Assembly: GCF_002435945.1 (NCBI RefSeq)
Contig: NZ_DIXC01000012.1
Location: forward strand, 58,559-122,558
Direction: 5' to 3'
Length of the DNA: 64,000 nucleotides
From: Mesotoga sp. UBA6090
Lineage (GTDB): Bacteria > Thermotogota > Thermotogae > Petrotogales > Kosmotogaceae
Below are positions 18,890 to 27,845 of this stretch, piece by piece. The position numbers and the translations under genes are program-made. The first letter of the stretch is position 1, and each line of letters starts with the position of its first letter. Below the pieces are notes generated by a model. It ran no database searches and was not told the DNA's origin. It saw only the letters and a program-made list of their open reading frames with translations.

Positions 18890-18966
18890 CTAGATCACCT
18901 CAATAAATTATATATTAAGCTTACCGCCCAGTTCCAGCCGTCAATCATCTGGCACTGAAACTGTCG

Positions 18967-18972
18967 TATAAT
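18967..18972 (+). promoter_or_regulatory. -10 box right before the GIY-YIG-like gene, suggesting a leaderless mRNA
   Basis: A perfect TATAAT ends nine bases before the ATG at 18982, which has no Shine-Dalgarno sequence. The predicted transcription start falls at about 18979-18982. No good -35 box is visible at 16-19 bases upstream, which lowers confidence. Confidence 0.45.
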
Positions 18973-18981
18973 ATCTACATT

Positions 18982-19404
18982 ATGGATTACAATAAAGGTG
19001 ATTACGTTGTTCTTCTTTTTCTCGAAGAAGCGGTTGAGATATCTTGCCGTTGCAGGAACTGGACCCTTGAATCGGGTTATTACATGTACATCGGTTCGGC
19101 AATGAGCTCTCTAGCTGAAAGAGTGAAGAGGCACCTAATCGAAGAAAAAAGAAAATACTGGCATATTGACTTCTTGAGGGAGAAAGCCGAGGTTGTGGCC
19201 GCTCTGCTTCTTCCGACAGAAAAGCAAAGAGAGGAAGAGCTTTCGAATTTTGTCTCTCAGTATGGTGAGGCAGTCCCCAAATTTGGAGCTTCGGACTGCT
19301 TGACGGACTCGAATCTTTACAGACTCGAATTGAGAAATATCGAGAGAATCTTTTCTTCTATCGTCTTAAAATGGAGGGATAAGTGTGATAGCTTTTTTGA
19401 CTGA
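18982..19404 (+). CDS. DUF123 family protein (GIY-YIG nuclease-like fold)
   Basis: This 140-residue protein shows the DUF123 pattern: ESGYYMYIGSAMSSLAERVKRH near residue 30, then KYWHIDFLREKAEV, and the late FGASDC. The family is related to GIY-YIG endonucleases and sometimes fused to endonuclease III. A DNA-related role is possible, but no activity is established. The gene starts a long plus-strand run and probably has a leaderless transcript. Its 3' end overlaps the next gene by 20 bases. Confidence 0.82.
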   Translation: MDYNKGDYVVLLFLEEAVEISCRCRNWTLESGYYMYIGSAMSSLAERVKRHLIEEKRKYWHIDFLREKAEVVAALLLPTEKQREEELSNFVSQYGEAVPKFGASDCLTDSNLYRLELRNIERIFSSIVLKWRDKCDSFFD

Positions 19405-20167
19405 CTGGGGTGCGGACAGCTATTATGTTGGGGTAGCAAAGGCTGTTATTAGGGAGTTGAATAGGAAGGTTGAAGTAATTGATATTTGTCACGAAATCAA
19501 ACCCTTCAGCATAAGACATGGCGCCTATATCATTCATAGGACACTCAAGGATATGCCTGAAGATGTTGTCTTTTTGGCCGTAGTAGACCCCGGGGTGGGA
19601 ACGTCGAGAAAACCGATACTAATGGTTCTCAAGAATGGGATGAGGCTTGTGGGACCTGATAACGGTCTGTTCACCTTTGCAGCCGAAGAATACGGCGTTC
19701 ACGAGATCCGGGACCTCGAAAACAAGGAGTATCACAGGGGGAACTCCAGAAGCTTTCATGGAAGAGATATTTTCGCTCCCGTAGCTGCTCATGTAGCCGC
19801 CGGACTGGAACCGGAAAAGCTGGGTTCAAGACTGATGAACTTCGAATATCTTAAATTCAAGAAGCCCCTCAGGGAAGGAAACACGATTGTCGGCGAAGTC
19901 GCATTTTATGATCACTTTGGAAATCTTGAAACGAACGTCCCTATAGCTCTGGGGAATGACCTCGAGGAGGGTGATGTTCTTGAAATTGGGAAGGGGAGAA
20001 GACCCTTCAAGGCAACATTCGGAAAGACATACTATGACGTGAATTCGGGGAATCTGCTCGCCCATTTCGATTCAAGTGGTTTCCTCGAAATCACTGTAAA
20101 CAAAGGGAGTGCCCGGAAGTTCCTTTCTCTTGAAGAAGGGGAACCCATTACATTTGTCAAAGTCTAA
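19385..20167 (+). CDS. SAM hydroxide adenosyltransferase (DUF62, SAM hydrolase)
   Basis: This 260-residue protein belongs to the fluorinase/chlorinase-like superfamily. Family members characterised so far split S-adenosylmethionine with hydroxide to adenosine and methionine. The opening FLTDWGADSYYVGVAKA, VVDPGVGTSRKPI near residue 65, VGPDNGLFTF and FHGRDIFAPVAAHVA near residue 125 are family landmarks, and YDHFGNLETNV marks the C-terminal domain. The GTG start at 19385 lies inside the end of the previous gene after GGAGGG. It is followed by a sensor kinase whose start overlaps it. Confidence 0.92.
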   Translation: MIAFLTDWGADSYYVGVAKAVIRELNRKVEVIDICHEIKPFSIRHGAYIIHRTLKDMPEDVVFLAVVDPGVGTSRKPILMVLKNGMRLVGPDNGLFTFAAEEYGVHEIRDLENKEYHRGNSRSFHGRDIFAPVAAHVAAGLEPEKLGSRLMNFEYLKFKKPLREGNTIVGEVAFYDHFGNLETNVPIALGNDLEEGDVLEIGKGRRPFKATFGKTYYDVNSGNLLAHFDSSGFLEITVNKGSARKFLSLEEGEPITFVKV

Positions 20168-21449
20168 CAAGGGCTTGTTCAATCCTGGCTACCACTACAT
20201 AGTTGGTGGGGTAGTCTTGGGAGCGGGAGTTTTATTCTCTCTCTTCTACGGCTTCAGTCTTGAAAGAATATCACTTGTGATTCTTCTGGCGGTCGCGTCA
20301 GTTATTACCGTATATCTCACATTAGTCAGGCAACTCGAAAGGCTCATAAGACTTGTCCGTACAGGCGAAAAGAAATCAATTGGCGAACTCGAGGGACAGT
20401 TCAATGAGATATATGGCTTCTACAGAAATCTCTCACTCCAGATAGAAGAAGAGAGAAACTATTACGAAAAACTATATAGGGACTACTCAGAACTTCTAAA
20501 CACTCTTGACATTCCTATCGTCTCGGTTGATGAGAAAGGCAACTTTGATCTCGTTAACGATGCTTTTATTAGGAGTTTCTCCTACGGCAGTCAAGGAGGA
20601 AGGTATCTCCGCATCGACAGATTTACAAGAAGAACGGGTCTTATCTTTCCACTTCAAGAAGGTCAGTACGAGGTTTACAGCAGGAAGCTGGGGAAACGTT
20701 ACCTCGTATCGGTGACTCACAAAAAGAAGAGCGGGTTTCTGCTGACTCTAACAGACAAGACCAGCCAGTGGAAAACAAAACAGCTTCTCGAAAAGACTAG
20801 AAGGTACGCAGTGGATGCCCAGACAGTTGCGGATCTCGCACATGGTCTAAAACAGCCTCTGGCAAACGTTAAGTTGGCACTTGATCTTTACAAGAGAACA
20901 AACAGGCCGGAGTATATGGAGACTCTTTCGAAAGAACTCAACTCATTCCAGAGTAGGATTGGGGGTATTCTGCAGATCTTCAGATATGGCGAAGAGTTCG
21001 ATAGAGTAGATCTATCCGAACAACTGATGAAAGTCGCTTCCTTTATGTCTTCGATCTTCTCGGAAAAAAAGATACAGTTCAAAGTTGTTTCTCTTGACAA
21101 AGGAATCGTTCTCATTCAGCGAGGGAGGCTTGAGAATGTTCTCAAGAATCTACTCATGAACGCGGTTGAAGCAAGCATACCAGGAGAGAGTTCCATCATC
21201 TCGAAAGTTAGAGCATCTAAAGAGGTTGTTACACTGATTATTGCCGATACGGGAAAAGGCATCGATTCTGCAGCTTTGCAGAATGTATTCAAACCTTTCT
21301 TCTCGACAAAGTCCGAAGGATCGGGATTGGGACTTTACCTTGTCTACAATTTCTGTGAAGAGAACGATGTAAGATTGAAGATGAGGAGCGCACCCGGAAG
21401 GGGAACCGTGTTTGTTTTGACCTTCAGGAGGCAAAGGGATGAAGAGTAA
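20154..21449 (+). CDS. Sensor histidine kinase, NtrB-like
   Basis: This protein has about 431 residues when started at TTG 20154. The frame is open back to 20109 and the start is uncertain. Two membrane helices (residues about 10-60) have almost no loop between them, so it likely senses a membrane or cytoplasmic signal. A PAS-like domain follows (LLNTLDIPIVSVDEKGNFDL near 120). The H-box is AHGLKQPLANVKL with the phospho-His near residue 230, closer to NtrB (HxIKNPL) than to the HELRTPL type. The ATPase domain has NVLKNLLMNAVEAS, ADTGKGID and GSGLGLYLV. The gene overlaps its response regulator by 11 bases. Confidence 0.9.
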   Translation: MSKSNKGLFNPGYHYIVGGVVLGAGVLFSLFYGFSLERISLVILLAVASVITVYLTLVRQLERLIRLVRTGEKKSIGELEGQFNEIYGFYRNLSLQIEEERNYYEKLYRDYSELLNTLDIPIVSVDEKGNFDLVNDAFIRSFSYGSQGGRYLRIDRFTRRTGLIFPLQEGQYEVYSRKLGKRYLVSVTHKKKSGFLLTLTDKTSQWKTKQLLEKTRRYAVDAQTVADLAHGLKQPLANVKLALDLYKRTNRPEYMETLSKELNSFQSRIGGILQIFRYGEEFDRVDLSEQLMKVASFMSSIFSEKKIQFKVVSLDKGIVLIQRGRLENVLKNLLMNAVEASIPGESSIISKVRASKEVVTLIIADTGKGIDSAALQNVFKPFFSTKSEGSGLGLYLVYNFCEENDVRLKMRSAPGRGTVFVLTFRRQRDEE

Positions 21450-22797
21450 GGTTCTGTTAGTCGACGATGATCTCGCCTTTAATGGCTTGCTAGGCTCCGC
21501 TCTGGAAGAAGAGGGGTACGAAGTCGTTCAGGTTTACAATCTTGTTCAGGCAAAAAAACAAATATCTGAAGAATTCTTTGACTGCCTCATACTGGACGTG
21601 AGACTCCCCGATGGTTCAGGACTCGATATTCTCTCTGAAGCTTCGACTAATACGCCCGTAATAGTCGTTTCTGCCCATGGGGATATAAACACCGCGATAG
21701 ATGCGGTTAGAAAGGGAGCGTTCAATTTCCTGGAGAAGCCCTTCGACCTAACTCATGCACTTCTTGAAGTGAAGCGAGCAATAGAGTTCTCAGAGGTTTC
21801 TCGGGAGAGGGATAGTCTCGCTGAAAGAATTATTGCCGAACCGTCTGTTGAAATAGTCGGCAACAGCAACAACATCCTTCAACTGAGGGAAACAATCTCC
21901 ATAATTGCACAAAAAAAAGTGACGGTCCTTCTTGAGGGGGAGAGCGGTACAGGTAAAGAGGTCGTAGCAAGGTCAATCCACCAGCAAAGCGGAAGGAGAA
22001 AGTTTGTTCCGATAAACTGCGGTGCAATACCGGAGAACCTATTTGAAAGCGAACTCTTTGGATATGAAAAAGGAGCCTTCACTGGAGCACTGAATTCGAA
22101 GCCTGGTCTTATAGAAGAATCACACCGAGGAACACTCTTTCTTGATGAAATATCTGAGATGCCACTCGCGATGCAGGTTAAGTTGCTCCGGGTGTTGGAA
22201 ACGTCGTCAAGCCAAAGGCTGGGCGGTAATTCTTTCCGTAAGCTCGATCTCCGGGTTGTCGCAGCTACCAACCGAGACCTCGAATCGGCCGTTGCAAAAG
22301 GGGATTTCAGAAGCGATCTGTACTATAGATTGAATGTTGTTAAAATAAAAATCGAACCGCTCAGGGAGAGGAGAGAAGACATTCCGCTCTTGATAGACTA
22401 CTTTCTGCCAAACCTGTGTGATGAACTAGGACTAAAGAAAGTCCCCAAAGTGCCGGAGAATTTTGTAAAAAGTATGAAGGAGTACGATTGGCCAGGAAAT
22501 ATCCGTGAACTTCGAAACAAACTCCTATCGATTCTTGCAATGAACGGCAGGCTTGACAATCTTTCACATTCAATTCTCCCCGAGCGGGTTCAACCCGAAG
22601 AAACAGAGTTCAAATTCGAGGAAGTCACACTTGATGAGCTCGAAAGGAGCTATGTTAGGTGGTTGATCGATCGACATAAAGGAAACAAGACAAAGGTGGC
22701 AAAGATTCTTGGAATAAGTAAGAGCACGCTTTACGAAAAGCTGAAGAGGTGGAATGTCTTTGAAAGTAATAACAACACACCGGAACCCCGATTTTGA
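21439..22797 (+). CDS. NtrC-family response regulator with sigma-54 interaction motif
   Basis: This 452-residue protein contains, in order, a receiver domain (phospho-Asp in LILDVRLPDGSG near residue 53), an AAA+ domain and a Fis-type helix-turn-helix. The AAA+ domain has Walker A GESGTGKE near 168, the sigma-54 contact loop GAFTGA near 212 and a Walker B-like GTLFLDEISEM. The C-terminal domain contains KTKVAKILGISKSTLYEKL. Regulators of this type remodel RNA polymerase carrying sigma-54. The ribosome site GGAGGCAAAGGG lies inside the kinase gene. The intact GAFTGA loop predicts an rpoN gene in this genome. Target genes are unknown, and no clear -24/-12 element was noticed nearby. Confidence 0.92.
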   Translation: MKSKVLLVDDDLAFNGLLGSALEEEGYEVVQVYNLVQAKKQISEEFFDCLILDVRLPDGSGLDILSEASTNTPVIVVSAHGDINTAIDAVRKGAFNFLEKPFDLTHALLEVKRAIEFSEVSRERDSLAERIIAEPSVEIVGNSNNILQLRETISIIAQKKVTVLLEGESGTGKEVVARSIHQQSGRRKFVPINCGAIPENLFESELFGYEKGAFTGALNSKPGLIEESHRGTLFLDEISEMPLAMQVKLLRVLETSSSQRLGGNSFRKLDLRVVAATNRDLESAVAKGDFRSDLYYRLNVVKIKIEPLRERREDIPLLIDYFLPNLCDELGLKKVPKVPENFVKSMKEYDWPGNIRELRNKLLSILAMNGRLDNLSHSILPERVQPEETEFKFEEVTLDELERSYVRWLIDRHKGNKTKVAKILGISKSTLYEKLKRWNVFESNNNTPEPRF

Positions 22798-25354
22798 TGC
22801 ATTTGCGTCTGCAGTAGCTGCTCAGAAGCTCTATCCAGATCACGTTATTGTCTTTGGAGGACAGCTTGTTCCCACACTGAAGGGCTTCCTTTCATCCAAA
22901 AGTCTTTTGTTGTCATTTTACAATGTGAATGAGCTGAAAATCTTCGGTCTCTCTTCCCTAATCATTGTCGACACTTCAGATGTGAAGAGGATTCCCTCTG
23001 CTCTTCAGCGAATGATAGGCAAGAGCACCCAAGTCAGGTTCTTCGATCATCACAAGACAAGTCTTTCGGGATCACAGCAAGGAATTTTCAAGGAATTGGG
23101 GGCCTGCACTACTCTGTTGTGCAACCAACTGCGGAAGAAGAAAAAGGAAATTTCCCGAAATGAGGCAACTCTGTTTGCAGCAGCCATCTACAGGGAGACG
23201 GGAAACTTCACACATGCCTCCACCAAAGCACAAGATTTGAGAACGGCAGCTTGGCTTATCGATATCGGGGCTCAGCCAGATGACTTGGGAGTTTACTCCA
23301 GTTACAGGTTGAGTTCGGCTCAGCAAAGACTTGTTGAGTCTCTTATACTCGGCCTCAAGAGCACATCGATAAGGGGTGTGGAAATCAATATGGCTACTGC
23401 AAAGAGAGATTCGCTACCTGCCGGATTCAGTCTTGTGGTCGAGAAGCTCTGGTCATTCCTTGGCGTAGAGAATCTGGTCGTGCTTCTCGAAACAAATAAC
23501 CGGGTCTACTTCACTCTCAGATCGCGCTACATGAATCTCGACACAGCTGAGCTCGAAGGCATTCTCAGGAATGGAGGAGGGTCTTACACTCTCGGTTTCT
23601 TCGAAGACTGTTCTCTTGAAGATGCTGAAGAAAGAATAATGAGAAACTTTGAAGACAATATCGATCGCCTGATAAAGGTTAGGGAGATTATGTCCTCGCC
23701 TGTTAGAACCGTTCTCGTCGACATGAAAGTCGAGGACGTCTTCAAGATCATGCAGCGAACCGGTCATCACACTCTTCCAGTAGTGGACCGCGAAAAGATC
23801 GTGGGCATTTCTAAATACAGAGATATTGAGAAGGCCATGCGTCACGGGCTCTCTGAAAGAAGAATTGTTGAAGTTATTGACAGGTTCTTCGTAACAGCTT
23901 CAGCAGATGATTCCGTTCAGTTGGTAACCGACAAGATGGTGGAAAACGACACAACGGCGATTCTTATTCTTGACAACGGCATACTAAGTGGAATAGTAAC
24001 GAGAACCGATCTGTTGAAGAGTACTTTTGGCAGAAGAAGAATAATCGATCCCGGAGAAAGCCATGGCGAACAGAATTACGCAAAGTTCCCAGTAGAAGAT
24101 CTCATAGAGGAACGCACAGAGAAACGAATAGTAACAATGTTAAGATTTCTTGGTGCTGTCGGCTCAGAACTCAACATGCCGACGTATATCGTTGGAGGTT
24201 TTGTAAGGGATTTACTTCTTAACAAACAGAATCTAGATCTGGATATCGTGGTCGAGGGAAACGCGAATGCCTTTGCCGAAACTTTCAAGAAATACTTCAG
24301 TATTAAGATCGTAGAACACAGAGAGTTCCTGGCAAGCTCGATGTTTTTCAACGACGGGCTGCGAATCGACGTGGCAACTGCCAGGACCGAGTATTACAAG
24401 AAACCGGCAATGCTTCCTGAAATCGAGATGAGCACAATCAAGAAGGATCTCTACAGAAGGGACTTTTCCATCAACGCAATGGCGATAAAGCTTAATCAGG
24501 AGGAGTTTGGTATTCTGATTGACTTTTTCGGCTCAAGGAAGGACCTTTCAAACGGAGTAATTAGGGCTCTCCATCCCCTTAGCTTCATAGAAGATCCGAC
24601 TAGAATTCTAAGAGCTGTCAGGTTCGAGCAGCGTTTTGGATTCGAGATTGAAGTAAGAACTGCCGAGCTGTTGAAACAGTGCGTTGCCGAAGGATATCTT
24701 GATAGGGTTACTGGCCAGCGGCTTAGAGATGAGCTCATCAAGACTCTTGACGAACCTCTTCCGCTGAAGGCTTTGAGGCGGTTATCGGGATTCGGTGCAA
24801 CAGAGAAGCTATTCCCACAGTCGAAATTCGATAGAGAGACCGATGTTATGCTTGACAGGTACTTCAGCAGAAGAGATAGAAACTCTTCGCTCATTGGACA
24901 GGACAAAATGTTCTACTCTCTTCTGATGATAATGCTTAGAAATAGCGATGAAGATTCTACAGAATGGTGCATCGAGCGCTACGGATTGACGAGAAACTTT
25001 CTCGATAGGCTTACTGATGCGATAGGTACAGCTGGTAGAATAGTCAATGAGAAGCCAAGAAAGCCTTCTCAGTTTCATTCGTTACTTAGAACGAGGAAAC
25101 CGGAAACCCTTAACTTCGTTGACAGCCATCTTGATGATGATTATGACCTCCTGTTCTTATCCTATTTGAAAAAATCGAGCAGAACAGAATTGACCATCGA
25201 CGGGAACGTACTAAAAGAGAAATTCGGTATGAATGAAGGACCGGAGATCAGGGAAGTGCTTGACGGACTATTCTGTGCTAGATTGGACGGTCTTGATGAA
25301 AAAAAGGAAGATGAATTTGTCAGGGAATACCTGAAAGGGAGGGGATCGAAATGA
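22754..25354 (+). CDS. DHH-CBS-CBS-tRNA nucleotidyltransferase (A- or CCA-adding) fusion
   Basis: This 866-residue multidomain protein starts with a DHH phosphoesterase domain: THRNPDFDAFASAVA, then FFDHHKTS near residue 96 and the GGGSYTLGF region near 275. Two CBS domains follow at about 307-417 (VREIMSSPVRTVLVDMKVED and RFFVTASADDSVQLVTDKMV). The rest is a class II poly(A)/tRNA nucleotidyltransferase with VGGFVRDLLL near 478, the metal-binding LDLDIVVEG, and RRDFSINAMAI near 568, followed by EDPTRILRAVRF. It adds A or CCA to tRNA 3' ends, and the DHH and CBS parts may add a nuclease and nucleotide sensing. The gene overlaps the response regulator gene by 44 bases. The same architecture is known from other Thermotogae. 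Confidence 0.93.
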   Translation: MSLKVITTHRNPDFDAFASAVAAQKLYPDHVIVFGGQLVPTLKGFLSSKSLLLSFYNVNELKIFGLSSLIIVDTSDVKRIPSALQRMIGKSTQVRFFDHHKTSLSGSQQGIFKELGACTTLLCNQLRKKKKEISRNEATLFAAAIYRETGNFTHASTKAQDLRTAAWLIDIGAQPDDLGVYSSYRLSSAQQRLVESLILGLKSTSIRGVEINMATAKRDSLPAGFSLVVEKLWSFLGVENLVVLLETNNRVYFTLRSRYMNLDTAELEGILRNGGGSYTLGFFEDCSLEDAEERIMRNFEDNIDRLIKVREIMSSPVRTVLVDMKVEDVFKIMQRTGHHTLPVVDREKIVGISKYRDIEKAMRHGLSERRIVEVIDRFFVTASADDSVQLVTDKMVENDTTAILILDNGILSGIVTRTDLLKSTFGRRRIIDPGESHGEQNYAKFPVEDLIEERTEKRIVTMLRFLGAVGSELNMPTYIVGGFVRDLLLNKQNLDLDIVVEGNANAFAETFKKYFSIKIVEHREFLASSMFFNDGLRIDVATARTEYYKKPAMLPEIEMSTIKKDLYRRDFSINAMAIKLNQEEFGILIDFFGSRKDLSNGVIRALHPLSFIEDPTRILRAVRFEQRFGFEIEVRTAELLKQCVAEGYLDRVTGQRLRDELIKTLDEPLPLKALRRLSGFGATEKLFPQSKFDRETDVMLDRYFSRRDRNSSLIGQDKMFYSLLMIMLRNSDEDSTEWCIERYGLTRNFLDRLTDAIGTAGRIVNEKPRKPSQFHSLLRTRKPETLNFVDSHLDDDYDLLFLSYLKKSSRTELTIDGNVLKEKFGMNEGPEIREVLDGLFCARLDGLDEKKEDEFVREYLKGRGSK

Positions 25355-26421
25355 AAAGAGCAAAGTTGTTCTTGGTATTGGGTCTGCTCATAGCTGTTAT
25401 ACTGTCGCTGTCTTCTTGTATTCGAATACCTGTTATGCTTTTCTTTGTTCAAGAGAGCAACAGAGAACCTGGAAAACCGATTATGGTAAACGTAGAACCC
25501 TTCAACTTTACACCAACTTCTAACTATGTATGGAAACTCGAGAAGGAGCAGGAGGGTTGGGTGAATATTACTTCTCAGAATCTGAAGCAGAAGGAAAACA
25601 ATACCGCCATCGTCTATCTTCCAACTATTCCTGAGACGGGTCAAGTTAGAATAACGGTGAGAGCAAACTATGCAGATGGGTATGTGGAACAAACCAGATA
25701 CATATCCTACGGTCCAAAAACGCCTGTTCTTGTGGAGGTTTTTGAGGAGTTTGGAACCACTTTCTCCCAGCCTTCCGCTTGGTTCGGCAGCTACAATTTC
25801 TCAAACTCAAGGCTTCCCACTTTTGTCAGGTACAGGGAGGGATTTCTAGAATCTGCTGTAGGATTTGATCCATTCGCTCAGAGGCTTCTGTTTGGAGTTG
25901 CTCCGGGTTCAAAATCTGAAATATACGATTGGGGAGAGGTTTTCTTCCAAGCCTGGACCAGACTACCCAGCAATACCTACAGTTCTGGTCAGATGACAAC
26001 GATACTTAACACCGAACCGGTAGCATCTGACTGGAAAATCAGAGTTCAGCCCACAACTTTTATCGAATGGCGAGCAACAGGCTGGAAGGTAAGTGTAGAG
26101 AACATAGATCGCTCTAAAGACGACCTTTGGCTATTCAGGGCGCGAAGGAGTGACAATCTGGCAACTCATTTGGTAAGAATTAACAACTACTACACCGCAT
26201 CTTCTGATGAGTTCGAAGGAGAAGCAGTTGGAACATTTGTCGACTTCACATTCAACGAATCAAGCATCGTGGGACCGACCAAGCACCTGTGGGATGAAGA
26301 CTATTATTTTGGTATAATCGCGGTTGAAAGAACCGGTGCAACTTCTGATTTCGGTGAACAAGTGACGATTGTTGCTCTAAAGGGTTCGACGATGGTTCTT
26401 TTCCCTGACAAAAACTGGTGA
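25351..26421 (+). CDS. Lipoprotein of unknown function
   Basis: This 356-residue secreted protein has a typical lipoprotein signal: MKRAKLFLVLG, a hydrophobic core, and LSSC with the lipidated Cys near residue 23. An Ig-like beta domain seems to follow (GKPIMVNVEPFNFTPTSNYV and GQVRITVRANYADGYVEQTR), then a region rich in aromatic residues and Ser/Thr. I do not recognise a family. It overlaps the preceding gene by four bases (ATGA) and precedes a NUDIX gene. It is likely anchored to the cytoplasmic membrane or the toga side of the envelope. Confidence 0.8.
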   Translation: MKRAKLFLVLGLLIAVILSLSSCIRIPVMLFFVQESNREPGKPIMVNVEPFNFTPTSNYVWKLEKEQEGWVNITSQNLKQKENNTAIVYLPTIPETGQVRITVRANYADGYVEQTRYISYGPKTPVLVEVFEEFGTTFSQPSAWFGSYNFSNSRLPTFVRYREGFLESAVGFDPFAQRLLFGVAPGSKSEIYDWGEVFFQAWTRLPSNTYSSGQMTTILNTEPVASDWKIRVQPTTFIEWRATGWKVSVENIDRSKDDLWLFRARRSDNLATHLVRINNYYTASSDEFEGEAVGTFVDFTFNESSIVGPTKHLWDEDYYFGIIAVERTGATSDFGEQVTIVALKGSTMVLFPDKNW

Positions 26422-26436
26422 TTTAAGGAGAAAGTT

Positions 26437-27009
26437 TTGGAAGAAAGAGTTCTCGTAGTCGATGTTGACTGTCTAGGAGAGCTGGCAACCCGCAACGGGT
26501 TGCTGGCTCTTCCTTTAGATGAGATAAAGAAGCGAGTCGAGAGATTCGGAAGATTTGTACGTCGCTCTGAAGCCGAAAATGATGAATCGATGAGACAAAT
26601 CATACCGTACGCGGTCTTCAGGAATCGCGACGAGTATCTTCTCATGAAGAGGACAAAAAAGCAAGGAGAAGCCCGTCTTCATGAACTGTATTCGATAGGA
26701 GTTGGTGGACACATAAATTTCGAGGATGGAACGCTTCCATGGGAGGCCTTTGAGAAAGGGTTCCAGCGCGAAATCCGCGAAGAAGTATCCGTGAAAATCC
26801 ACAGAATGGATTATTTGGGAATCCTTAATGATCTACAGACTGCGGTTAGCAGAGTCCACATTGGTGTAGTCTATATAGCCGAAGTGGATTTCAACGGCTT
26901 CAATGAAAAGGAAAAATTCACTGGAGCAATGTCGGAAATAAAGGTTCTTTCAGAATACAGGGAGAGTATGGAAACATGGTCTCAAATCGTTCTGGATCAT
27001 CTTCTGTAA
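26437..27009 (+). CDS. NUDIX hydrolase
   Basis: This 190-residue protein starts at TTG 26437 after AAGGAG. The NUDIX core is present as GVGGHINFEDG, then WEAFEKGFQREIREEVSV, containing the metal-binding REIREE. The spacing between the first Gly and the first Glu of the box is one shorter than the classical pattern. The N-terminal 60 residues (VLVVDVDCLGELATRNG) are extra. NUDIX enzymes cleave nucleoside diphosphates linked to other moieties, and the substrate here is unknown. The 3' end overlaps ispE by 34 bases. Confidence 0.85.
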   Translation: MEERVLVVDVDCLGELATRNGLLALPLDEIKKRVERFGRFVRRSEAENDESMRQIIPYAVFRNRDEYLLMKRTKKQGEARLHELYSIGVGGHINFEDGTLPWEAFEKGFQREIREEVSVKIHRMDYLGILNDLQTAVSRVHIGVVYIAEVDFNGFNEKEKFTGAMSEIKVLSEYRESMETWSQIVLDHLL

Positions 27010-27845
27010 CACTGAAGTGTCCTGCAAAGATAAATCTCTACCTTGCAGTTGGCGGAAGGCGACTCGATGGATTCCACAATATATGCACCCTATTCCAGAC
27101 AATAGACTTCTATGATGAGTTGATCCTAACAAGAGAAGTCGAAAGAACCTACTTCAAGTGCAACATTCAGCTTGACTGGAGTCAGGACAATACATTGCGA
27201 AAAGTGCTTGAGGAAATTGAGAAACGAACAGGGAAGAGAATCGAGATCGGAATTCAGCTAAATAAGCGAATTCCATCAGGCGGGGGACTGGGCGGTGGTA
27301 GTTCAGACGCCGCGACGTTACTGAAATATCTGGCAAGGATTCTTGGAATGGAAAACAAGATAGCCATGGAGATAGCCAAAACCGTCGGAAGTGATGTTCC
27401 ATTTTTTCTCAGAGGCGGGACAGCCATAGCTTCGGGAAGAGGCGAGATTTTGAGTTATCCCGGCGATGTGACGGGCTATTCCGTTGATTTGAGCTTTCCG
27501 GATGTGGAGGTCTCGACAGCACTGGCATACAGACTAATAGATGAAGGGGATTTATTTCATTGCACTGATGAGAGAAGGGCCGAGCAATACTATGAAGCCC
27601 TGAAAGCTTATGATACCCTTAGGATAAAGAATCTTTCTCTAAATTCATTTCAGAATCCGATCTTCAATCGCTTTGCGGAGATCAGAGAGCATCATTCGAG
27701 ATCCTCGTTGGAGAAATCAAATGCTGTCGTTACTATGATGACGGGATCAGGATCAACAATCTTCTCACTTTTTCAAGGCAGAATAGGAAAGTACAGGTTC
27801 ATTAGTTCAGAGGAGCTGAATAAAATATGGTATTCGACGGGTTGA
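26976..27845 (+). CDS. ispE: 4-diphosphocytidyl-2-C-methyl-D-erythritol kinase
   Basis: This 289-residue GHMP kinase of the methylerythritol phosphate (MEP) isoprenoid pathway phosphorylates the 2-hydroxyl of CDP-methylerythritol. PAKINLYLAVGGRRLDGFHN at residue 16 onward carries the catalytic Lys, and the ATP loop is IPSGGGLGGGSSDAATLL near 95. VGSDVPFFLRGGTA and the late MMTGSGSTIFSLF complete the GHMP motifs. The start has GGGAG upstream and lies within the NUDIX gene. It overlaps rqcH by 19 bases. Confidence 0.95.
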   Translation: MVSNRSGSSSVTLKCPAKINLYLAVGGRRLDGFHNICTLFQTIDFYDELILTREVERTYFKCNIQLDWSQDNTLRKVLEEIEKRTGKRIEIGIQLNKRIPSGGGLGGGSSDAATLLKYLARILGMENKIAMEIAKTVGSDVPFFLRGGTAIASGRGEILSYPGDVTGYSVDLSFPDVEVSTALAYRLIDEGDLFHCTDERRAEQYYEALKAYDTLRIKNLSLNSFQNPIFNRFAEIREHHSRSSLEKSNAVVTMMTGSGSTIFSLFQGRIGKYRFISSEELNKIWYSTG

